22,815 nt of DNA. Origin: Patescibacteria group bacterium (GTDB taxonomy: Bacteria > Patescibacteriota > Minisyncoccia > JAHIHE01). The translations under genes and the position numbers were made by a program. Shown here in pieces: positions 8,708-14,118 of this stretch. The notes beneath the pieces were generated by a model. It was not told the origin of the DNA, did no database searches, and saw only the letters and a list, made by a program, of their open reading frames with translations. The stretch spans positions 1 through 22,815 of the forward strand of contig JAHIHE010000142.1 in assembly GCA_018899995.1 (NCBI GenBank), written 5' to 3'. How positions within the stretch are numbered: the stretch's first letter is position 1; every line of letters begins with the position of its first letter.

Positions 8708-9607
8708 ATGATAAAAAAAGCAAGTATAATAGATACCCACGCTCATCTTGATTTTAAAGAATTTGACCGCGATCGCGAAGAAACGATCAAGCGGTTTTTT
8801 AAAAGCGGCGGAAAAAAAATTATAAATGTCGGCTGTGATTTAAAATCAAGCGCGAGAAGCGTCGCACTGGCGGAAAAATACGAAAATATTTTTGCTTCGG
8901 TTGGCGTGCATCCGCATGACGCGGACACATTTGACGCGGGCGCCTTGAAAAAGCTGGAAGAATTGACTGCAAGTCAAAAAGCAGTCGCCATTGGCGAAAT
9001 CGGACTGGATTATTTCCGTCCCGAGTCCTCGGGATCGCCGAAAGAAAAACAAATAGAGGCATTTAAACTGCAGTTGGATCTCGCCGAAAATCACAAAAAA
9101 CCGGTCATTATTCATTGCCGCGACGCGTATGTTGAATTAATAGAGATATTGAAAAACTATCAGCCCAAGGCTGATGAGCCTCGGGCTCACAAGACTCCTA
9201 TTTTGCAAGGAGTAGTGCATTGCTTTTTGGGTTCTTGGCCGATCGCAGAAAAAGTTTTGAAATTAGGATTTTATATCGGCTTTACCGGAGCGATTACTTA
9301 CGCGAAAGAGGCAAAGACCGTCGATGTGACCATTGCTTCAAAAATTAAATTGGACGAATTGGACGAACCCCTCGACTTCGCTCGGGGCGAACCCGAAATT
9401 TTCAAAGTCATAAAAAATATGCCTATAGATAGAATTCTCATTGAAACTGATTGCCCGTATCTCGCGCCGGCGCTGCATCGGGGCGAGCGCAACGAGCCAT
9501 CGTACATAAAATATGTGGCGGAAAAAATCGCGGAGATAAAGGGAATTAGCGTTGGAGAAGTGGAAAAAGCAACAAGCGAGAACGCGAGAAAATTGTTTGG
9601 GATATAA
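8708..9607 (+). CDS. tatD: TatD-family metal-dependent deoxyribonuclease with repeat-derived inserts
   Basis: TatD proteins are TIM-barrel metal hydrolases with 3'-5' exonuclease activity on DNA. Visible ligands are H11-x-H13 (T-H-A-H-L-D), E97 (G-E-I-G-L-D-Y), H136 (I-H-C-R), H171 (H-C-F) and D248 (E-T-D-C-P-Y-L-A-P). At 299 aa it is about 40 residues longer than the usual 255-260. The extra residues fall in three places that coincide with small DNA hairpins: 104-110, 153-167 and about 203-229. The inserts lie between conserved motifs and keep the frame, so the enzyme may still work. The ATG at 8708 gives the expected N-terminus just before the first His pair. No Shine-Dalgarno is clear. Confidence 0.92.
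   Translation: MIKKASIIDTHAHLDFKEFDRDREETIKRFFKSGGKKIINVGCDLKSSARSVALAEKYENIFASVGVHPHDADTFDAGALKKLEELTASQKAVAIGEIGLDYFRPESSGSPKEKQIEAFKLQLDLAENHKKPVIIHCRDAYVELIEILKNYQPKADEPRAHKTPILQGVVHCFLGSWPIAEKVLKLGFYIGFTGAITYAKEAKTVDVTIASKIKLDELDEPLDFARGEPEIFKVIKNMPIDRILIETDCPYLAPALHRGERNEPSYIKYVAEKIAEIKGISVGEVEKATSENARKLFGI
9019..9034 (+). repeat. Palindromic insert 1 in tatD
   Basis: TCCCGAG and CTCGGGA (7-bp arms, 2-nt loop) encode part of the non-conserved R-P-E-S-S-G-S segment, right after the G-E-I-G-L-D-Y motif, where TatD proteins normally have only a short loop. Confidence 0.5.
9161..9188 (+). repeat. Palindromic insert 2 in tatD (double hairpin)
   Basis: CAGCC/GGCTG (9161-9173) and GAGCC/GGCTC (9176-9188) form two tandem 5-bp hairpins with 3-nt loops. 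This is the same architecture as the double-hairpin repeats elsewhere in the window. They encode residues about 152-161 (Q-P-K-A-D-E-P-R-A-H), just before the G-V-V-H-C-F motif. Confidence 0.5.
9368..9387 (+). repeat. Palindromic insert 3 in tatD
   Basis: The stem CCTCGA/TCGGGG (one G-T pair) with a 6-nt loop encodes P-L-D-F-A-R-G. This lies inside a stretch of about 25 residues that has no counterpart in typical TatD proteins, between the G-F-T-G-A-I-T-Y segment and the E-T-D-C-P motif. Confidence 0.5.
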
Positions 9608-9706
9608 AAATTTATAATTACAGAATTCGCCATTGTAAAAATTTTTCAATCAATTGGGGGCGGGGTGAATTTGCTGATTTGCTTAGAACTATAGAATAAA
9701 ATATCT

Positions 9707-9745
9707 TATAGTGCGTTTTAAACGGCCGTCATGATTGTCATATAG
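9707..9745 (+). repeat. ACGGCCGTC-type repeat R1 (type A), upstream of the PaaX/Cas2-like gene
   Basis: The 39-nt unit contains TATAGT (9707-9712), then ACGGCCGTC (9722-9730), then a 15-nt tail ending ..CATATAG. The 8-bp palindrome ACGGCCGT lies just upstream of the -35 box of the gene's promoter (9735-9740), and the tail covers that box. It could be an operator, an element end, or both. Confidence 0.6.
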
Positions 9746-9762
9746 AGGATTTGTGCTATAAT
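9735..9762 (+). promoter_or_regulatory. Extended -10 promoter of the PaaX/Cas2-like gene
   Basis: TTGTCA (9735-9740), a 16-nt spacer and TATAAT (9757-9762) preceded by TGC (an extended -10). The predicted transcript starts near 9769, leaving about 30 nt of leader before the ATG at 9800. Repeat R1 overlaps the -35 box. Confidence 0.6.
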
Positions 9763-9799
9763 TATAAATAACCTTTGGTATTTAAATGAAATTATAATT

Positions 9800-10330
9800 A
9801 TGAAGCTTCCTATTACCGATAAATTTCTTTTTGATTTGTATAATTTCACGGAAGGAGTGGGGGAGATTTTTGACTTGTTTAGTCCGCGAACGATGAAAGA
9901 AGTTTGCTATCCGGATTTATATCGATTAAAGAAAAAATATGCGAGAGAACGGACGAAGCAGCAATTTAGCCAGTTGGTTTACTATTTGAAAAGCGGGGGA
10001 TATATTAAAATTAAAAATTTGGAGCAAAAGCAAGGAGTTATTCTTACCGCCAAAGGCGCAGAAAAAGTGCTGAAGATAAAATTTAAAATGATGGATAAAA
10101 AAAGCCGGAAAGACGGCAAGTGGCAAATGATAATATTTGATATACCGGAAAGTAAAAGGCATTTAAGGGGACTGCTTCGAGAAAATCTTTATTTATTGGG
10201 CTATAAAATGCTTCAGCAAAGCGTCTGGATATGTCCTTATGATGTTTTGGAAGAAACAGAAGGGTTTTTAAGGAAATATTTTTTAGATCAATATGTAAAA
10301 TTATTTTTAATTGAGGAAGTAGAGGTATAG
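9800..10330 (+). CDS. PaaX-like protein: winged-helix N-terminus plus Cas2-like C-terminal domain
   Basis: The N-terminal half (residues about 1-90) reads as a winged-helix DNA-binding region: Y-P-D-L-Y-R-L-K-K-K followed by Q-Q-F-S-Q-L-V-Y-Y-L-K-S-G-G-Y and a Gly/Lys wing. From about residue 106, after W-Q-M-I-I-F-D-I-P-E, it matches the Cas2-like ferredoxin fold found in PaaX regulators, including G-Y-K-M-L-Q-Q-S-V-W-I and P-Y-D-V. Proteins like this are often annotated as Cas2 in CPR genomes. No cas1, other cas gene or regular array is present, so a CRISPR role is unsupported. At 176 aa it is shorter than PaaX (about 300 aa) and lacks the C-terminal PaaX domain. It lies between repeats R1 and R2 and has its own promoter. 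A regulator of R1-R4 or a nuclease of a small element are the main options. Confidence 0.75.
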   Translation: MKLPITDKFLFDLYNFTEGVGEIFDLFSPRTMKEVCYPDLYRLKKKYARERTKQQFSQLVYYLKSGGYIKIKNLEQKQGVILTAKGAEKVLKIKFKMMDKKSRKDGKWQMIIFDIPESKRHLRGLLRENLYLLGYKMLQQSVWICPYDVLEETEGFLRKYFLDQYVKLFLIEEVEV

Positions 10331-10364
10331 TGTCTTTCTGACGGCCGTCAGAAAGACGAGATAA
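10326..10364 (+). repeat. ACGGCCGTC-type repeat R2 (type B) with a 26-bp perfect palindrome
   Basis: TATAGT (10326-10331) overlaps the stop codon of the PaaX/Cas2-like gene (10328-10330). ACGGCCGTC follows at 10341-10349, with the tail GAAAGACGAGATAA. Positions 10332-10357 form a perfect 26-bp palindrome centred on GGCC, because the left flank is the exact complement of the type-B right flank. No T-run follows directly. Confidence 0.65.
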
Positions 10365-10426
10365 AGCAATTAAAGATATTTTTTTAAAGATATCATTAGG
10401 CGTAAAAATGTTTGGAGTTTAGCGAT

Positions 10427-10465
10427 TATAGTATAAATTTAACGGCCGTCAGAAATGTAACATAG
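10427..10465 (+). repeat. ACGGCCGTC-type repeat R3 (type A)
   Basis: TATAGT (10427-10432) is followed at the same 9-nt spacing by ACGGCCGTC (10442-10450). The tail ..TGTAACATAG is closer to R1 than to R2 or R4. Confidence 0.6.
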
Positions 10466-10517
10466 AATCAAATAGTTTATAGGGGTTATTGTGCGGAAAA
10501 TTGTTGAAAATAAAAAC

Positions 10518-10556
10518 AGTAGCGCGATTTTAACGGCCGTCTGAAAGACGAGATAA
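10518..10556 (+). repeat. ACGGCCGTC-type repeat R4 (type B)
   Basis: ACGGCCGTC at 10533-10541 is followed by TGAAAGACGAGATAA, nearly identical to the tail of R2. The left TATAGT is degenerate (AGTAGC). R3 and R4 enclose only 52 nt (10466-10517), with no frame of note. Confidence 0.6.
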
Positions 10557-10593
10557 AAAGTAAATTATTAATTTGATTATATATAATTTATGA

Positions 10594-10764
10594 TCAAACC
10601 CTAAGGGCACAAAGCAAAAAACAGAAAATGTTCAATTAGAATCCGTCTTAAATGAAATCAATCGAAGGATTATTACAAAGAGACAAAAAGAAAAGATTTT
10701 AAGCGAGGTATCCCGCGTGATTGGCGATATCTGTAAGGTGAACAAAAACGTTTATTATGAATAA
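10594..10764 (+). pseudogene. 5'-truncated reading-frame remnant before the kinase fragment
   Basis: A 56-codon open stretch runs from 10594 to a TAA at 10762-10764. It has no ATG, GTG or TTG start, but its composition is protein-like (for example L-E-S-V-L-N-E-I-N-R-R-I-I and E-V-S-R-V-I-G-D-I). It overlaps the start of the kinase fragment by 8 nt, as coupled genes do. An ATG at 10590 is in another frame and hits a stop after four codons. It is best read as the tail of a gene whose 5' end was lost close to repeat R4. Confidence 0.4.
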
Positions 10765-11047
10765 TAAATATATTTTTGAGGCAATAATAAGTTGTATTAA
10801 TAATTTTTCCCGGGATAAAATCTTTATTGGAATTGATGGAGGACAAGGATCCGGAAAGTCCGTGTTTGTCGGAGAATTTAAAGATTATTTAGGAAAAAAT
10901 ACCGACTACAATGTTTTAAACATTGAAACAGATGATTTTCTCATTGAAAGAAATAAGCGAAGGAATCTAACCGAATCATTTTTTAATAATACCAAGAATT
11001 TGGATTTTCTTTTTGATTTTTTCAGGATGAAAAATTTATCGGAATGA
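10757..11047 (+). pseudogene. Truncated P-loop kinase (uridine kinase / phosphoribulokinase-like fragment)
   Basis: The 96-aa product starts like a nucleoside-kinase family protein. After I-F-I-G-I-D comes a Walker A motif G-G-Q-G-S-G-K-S (residues 28-35), and then E-T-D-D-F-L-I-E-R-N-K-R-R resembles the substrate-binding region of uridine kinase-type enzymes. It stops at 96 residues, about half the usual 200 or more. The following 125 nt show no continuing homology, so the lid and base-binding parts are missing. It is probably non-functional, though a short ATP-binding protein cannot be excluded. Confidence 0.55.
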
Positions 11048-11111
11048 TTAAAAATCCGCCGCGACGGGATACATAGAGACAACAGTGATAAAATCGGGTT
11101 CAGCTAAATTA

Positions 11112-11139
11112 TTGTTAAAACGGTGATTTGTGATAGAAT
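11112..11139 (+). promoter_or_regulatory. Candidate leuS promoter
   Basis: TTGTTA (11112-11117), a 16-nt spacer and TAGAAT (11134-11139) with an upstream TGA, giving an extended -10. It lies 33 nt before the leuS ATG. Confidence 0.5.
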
Positions 11140-11172
11140 TTAAAAGCAAGAAATAAGCTTTTCTTTTTATAT

Positions 11173-13983
11173 ATGTCAAAATACGACCCAAAAGAAATTG
11201 AGCCAAAGTGGTCCCGCCATAAAGGCGGGATTTCGCCCGATGGCGCGGGTTCAACAGGTATAAATAATAAATACGAGCCAAAAAATATTGAGTGTAATTG
11301 GCAAAAAAAATGGAATAAATCTGGGATTTATAAAACGCAGGATTTTTCCAATAAGCCAAAATTTTACGCTTTGGACTTTTTTCCGTATCCGTCGGGCGAA
11401 GGACTTCATGTCGGGCATACTAAGGGATATATCGCCACAGATATCGCTTCGCGAAAAAAAATACTTGAGGGTTTTAACATTCTTCACCCTATGGGTTGGG
11501 ACGCCTTTGGTTTGCCTACGGAAAACTACGCCATCAAGCACAAAATTCATCCCAGAATCGCCACGGAGAAAAATATAGCCAATTTCAAAAAACAGCTCGA
11601 AAAAATCGGCTTTACTTATGATTGGGATCGGGAAATTAATACGACTGACCCGGAATTTTACAAATGGACGCAATGGATATTTTTAAAGATGTTTGAAAAA
11701 GGACTGGCTTACGAATCCGAAGAGCCGGTTAATTGGTGTCCGAGCTGCAAGACCATTCTGGCTAATGAAGATCTGGAAAACGGACGCTGCGAGCGTTGCG
11801 GCACGCAAGTGGCGCAGAAAAAAATGCGGCAATGGGTTTTAAAAATGACCGCTTACGCGGATCGCCTGCTTTATGATTTGGACAGCAAGGATTTGGATTG
11901 GGAGGACTTGATTAAGGAACAGCAGAAAAATTGGATAGGGCGTTCGGAAGGAGCGAAGGTGAAGTTCCAAATTACAAATTACAAATTACAAAAAAATACC
12001 AAATACCAAATACCAAATACCAAATACTTTATTGAGGTTTTTACTACTCGACTGGATACGATTTTTGGCTGCACTTATTGCGTGGTGGCGCCGGAACATC
12101 CCATTATCAAGAATTATGAATCAAGAATCATGAATTATGAAGAAGTGGAAAAATACATTATTCAAGCGCAGAACAAGACAGAGCTGGAAAGAACGGGACT
12201 GGCGAAAGAAAAAACAGGCGTGGAATTAAGGGGGATTAAAGCGATCAATCCTTTTACCAACGAAGAAGTTCCGGTCTGGGTGGCGGATTATGTTTTAGGG
12301 TCTTATGGAACAGGCGCCGTGATGGCAGTTCCGGCGCACGATGAGAGGGATTACGATTTTGCCACAAAATATGGCTTGCCAGTCAAAAATGTAATTGTGG
12401 CAAAAAATTTCCAATTTCCAATTTCCAATTTTCAAGCAAATCCCAAATCTCAAACTCCAAGTTCAAAACAAGCAGAAAAAGCATACAAAAAAGATGGGAT
12501 TTTAATCAACTCTGGAAAATATAATGATTTAACTTCTGAAAAAGCCCGCGAAAAAATGACCAAATGGCTTGAGTCGGAGGGTATTGGCGAAAAGAAAGTA
12601 AATTACAAAATGCGGGATTGGGTTTTTTCGCGCCAAAGATATTGGGGAGAGCCTTTTCCACTAATTTTTTGCCCCAATTGCAAAAAAATAGCGGAAAGCT
12701 CCAAATCCCCCACCGTCGCTAAAGCTATGGCGGGCAAGCAAATCCCAAATTACAAACAAACACAAAATTCAAAATTTCCGCCTACGACGGACCAGCCGCA
12801 GGCTGGCAAAATTCAAAACATGGAATTTAGTTTGGGCGAAATTTTAAATCCCGGATGGATTGCCGTATTGGAAAAAGATCTGCCGGTGAAACTTCCGGAA
12901 GTGAAAAGCTACGAGCCAACCGGAACAGGCGAATCGCCACTGGCAAAAATTTCAGAATGGGTGAATGTGAAGTGTCCGAAATGCAACGGGCCGGCTAAGC
13001 GCGAAACCAACACTATGCCACAATGGGCCGGTTCAAGCTGGTATTATTTGCGATACGTTGATCCGAAAAATAAAAAAGCGCCGGTGGACAAAGAAAAAGA
13101 AAAACGCTGGATGCCAGTGGATTTATATGTGGGCGGCGCCGAACACGCCACGCGGCATCTTCTCTATGCTCGATTCTGGCATAAATTTTTGTACGATATC
13201 GGAATAGTTTCCGGAAAAGAGCCATTCAAAAGATTGGTTCATGTTGGATTGATAAACGGCGAAGACGGAAGAAAAATGAGCAAGCGATGGGGGAATGTAA
13301 TCAACCCCGATGATGTTATTGCCGAATTCGGAGCAGACACACTCCGGCTTTATGAAATGTTTATGGGGCCTTTTGCGCAAAATATTTCATGGAGCACCAA
13401 AGGCGTGAATGGAATGAGAAGATTTTTAGATAGAGTGTGGGGATCAAATGTTAAATGTCAAATGTCAAACGACAAATCAAATTCAAATGACAAAATACAA
13501 AATTCTAATTTAGAAAGATTATTGCACAAGACGATCAAAAAAGTCACGGAAGACATTGAAAATTTTAAATTCAATACGGCGATTTCCGCGATGATGATTT
13601 TGTCCAACGAATTTGAAAAGTCCGCCTATGGCGGACAAAGAGCAAATTTGTTTAAGGAATATTATTCTAATTTCTTAATTCTTTTAAGCCCGTTCGCGCC
13701 GCATATTGCTGAGGAACTTTGGGAAAGTTTGGGAAACAAAAAATCAATCTTTTTGGAATCCTGGCCCAAATACAATCCGAAATTAGCACAAGAAGAAGAA
13801 ATAGAATTAGTCATACAGGTCAATGGGAAAGTGCGGGACAAAATAAAAGCCGCGGCGGATATTTTAGAAGAGGAAGCAAAAAATCTGGCGATTCAAAGTG
13901 AAAAAGTTAAAAAAATAATTGACAGCAGGACGATTAAAAAGGTAGTATTTGTTAAAGGAAGATTAGTAAATATTGTTATTTAA
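11173..13983 (+). CDS. leuS: Leucyl-tRNA synthetase with multiple in-frame repeat insertions
   Basis: This enzyme charges tRNA-Leu. Visible features are the HIGH motif as H-V-G-H (residues 79-82), a zinc knuckle C-P-S-C...C-E-R-C, and the editing domain with F-T-T-R-L-D-T and G-T-G-A-V-M-A-V-P-A-H-D-E-R-D. Further on are a second Cys cluster, W-A-G-S-S-W-Y-Y-L-R-Y, and the KMSKS loop as K-M-S-K-R (701-705). The C-terminus has the usual V-Q-V-N-G-K-V-R-D-K. At 936 aa it is well above the roughly 800-860 expected. The excess falls between conserved blocks and consists of GC-rich hairpins (11212-11230, 12707-12742, 12777-12809, 13621-13635) and AT-rich simple repeats (about 11967-12029, 12108-12142, 12403-12475, 13441-13512). 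All keep the frame. The N-terminus also contains a partial duplication. The start ATG at 11173 is the only one possible before the duplicated block. Confidence 0.95.
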   Translation: MSKYDPKEIEPKWSRHKGGISPDGAGSTGINNKYEPKNIECNWQKKWNKSGIYKTQDFSNKPKFYALDFFPYPSGEGLHVGHTKGYIATDIASRKKILEGFNILHPMGWDAFGLPTENYAIKHKIHPRIATEKNIANFKKQLEKIGFTYDWDREINTTDPEFYKWTQWIFLKMFEKGLAYESEEPVNWCPSCKTILANEDLENGRCERCGTQVAQKKMRQWVLKMTAYADRLLYDLDSKDLDWEDLIKEQQKNWIGRSEGAKVKFQITNYKLQKNTKYQIPNTKYFIEVFTTRLDTIFGCTYCVVAPEHPIIKNYESRIMNYEEVEKYIIQAQNKTELERTGLAKEKTGVELRGIKAINPFTNEEVPVWVADYVLGSYGTGAVMAVPAHDERDYDFATKYGLPVKNVIVAKNFQFPISNFQANPKSQTPSSKQAEKAYKKDGILINSGKYNDLTSEKAREKMTKWLESEGIGEKKVNYKMRDWVFSRQRYWGEPFPLIFCPNCKKIAESSKSPTVAKAMAGKQIPNYKQTQNSKFPPTTDQPQAGKIQNMEFSLGEILNPGWIAVLEKDLPVKLPEVKSYEPTGTGESPLAKISEWVNVKCPKCNGPAKRETNTMPQWAGSSWYYLRYVDPKNKKAPVDKEKEKRWMPVDLYVGGAEHATRHLLYARFWHKFLYDIGIVSGKEPFKRLVHVGLINGEDGRKMSKRWGNVINPDDVIAEFGADTLRLYEMFMGPFAQNISWSTKGVNGMRRFLDRVWGSNVKCQMSNDKSNSNDKIQNSNLERLLHKTIKKVTEDIENFKFNTAISAMMILSNEFEKSAYGGQRANLFKEYYSNFLILLSPFAPHIAEELWESLGNKKSIFLESWPKYNPKLAQEEEIELVIQVNGKVRDKIKAAADILEEEAKNLAIQSEKVKKIIDSRTIKKVVFVKGRLVNIVI
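11212..11230 (+). repeat. Palindromic insert in the 5' end of leuS
   Basis: TCCCGCC/GGCGGGA with a 5-nt loop, followed by a second GC-rich stretch to about 11251. It encodes S-R-H-K-G-G-I-S-P-D-G-A-G between two copies of the LeuS N-terminal motif K-Y-(D/E)-P-K-x-I-E. Confidence 0.6.
11967..12029 (+). repeat. AT-rich simple-repeat insert in leuS
   Basis: Tandem units ACAAATT (three) then TACCAAA/AAATACC (about four) are translated in frame as an Asn/Lys/Tyr/Gln-rich stretch just before the editing-domain segment E-V-F-T-T-R-L-D-T. Similar strings lie in the intergenic gap at 13983-14106. Confidence 0.55.
12403..12475 (+). repeat. AT-rich repeat insert in leuS
   Basis: Units of the type TTTCCAATTTCCAATTTTCAA, followed by TCCCAAATCTCAAA, encode F-Q-F-P-I-S-N-F-Q-A-N-P-K-S between V-I-V and the conserved D-G-I-L-I-N-S-G. 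The same units appear in the gap at 4170-4235 and at 5787-5815. Confidence 0.55.
12707..12742 (+). repeat. SPxxAKAxAGKQ-type GC-rich repeat in leuS
   Basis: The unit ends in GCTATGGCGGGCAAGCAAA and encodes S-P-T-V-A-K-A-M-A-G-K-Q. The last 20 nt match 18 of 20 positions of the copy at the start of pyrH (16057-16091), read in the same frame. Confidence 0.65.
12777..12809 (+). repeat. GC-rich double-hairpin repeat inside leuS
   Basis: 28 of 33 positions match the intergenic copy at 16844-16876. The second hairpin is CAGCC/GGCTG; the first is weakened by a G-to-A change. It encodes P-P-T-T-D-Q-P-Q-A-G-K in frame, in a region where LeuS normally has only a short linker before E-K-D-L-P-V. Confidence 0.65.
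13441..13512 (+). repeat. AT-rich repeat insert in leuS (AAATGTCAAA type)
   Basis: Repeated AAATGTCAAA-like units encode an Asn/Ser/Lys/Gln-rich stretch between V-W-G-S and L-E-R-L-L-H-K-T. The same units make up the AT-rich gap upstream of murA (18305-18420). Confidence 0.55.
13621..13635 (+). repeat. Palindromic insert in the anticodon-binding region of leuS
   Basis: TCCGCC/GGCGGA with a 3-nt loop encodes S-A-Y-G-G-Q between F-E-K and the helix that leads to L-S-P-F-A-P-H-I-A-E-E-L-W. Confidence 0.55.
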
Positions 13984-14106
13984 AACCAAAACGCAAAAAC
14001 CAAATATCAAAACCACAAAGCAAATACCTTAAAACAAAAAATACATTTTATAGTTTATTTGTTTTTAATCTGTGGCTTTGGTCTTTGAGATTTGGTTTTT
14101 AGTTTT
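13983..14106. repeat. AT-rich imperfect inverted repeat between leuS and glmS
   Basis: The arms at about 13983-14025 and 14068-14106 are complementary over some 40 nt at roughly 80 percent, built on AAAAACCAAAT and ATTTGGTTTTT. No gene is seen in the gap. No T-run makes it a clear terminator. Confidence 0.5.
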
Positions 14107-14118
14107 AGCGAAGCGCAT

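Noticed and set aside
10326..10556. A CRISPR array next to a Cas2-like gene
   Set aside because: Only three units lie downstream, the repeats vary at many positions, gaps are 62 and 52 nt, and no cas1 or effector gene is near. The protein is closer to PaaX-type regulators.
14092..14118. Upstream TTG start for glmS
   Set aside because: It would add nine residues before the catalytic N-terminal cysteine, which must follow the initiator Met directly.
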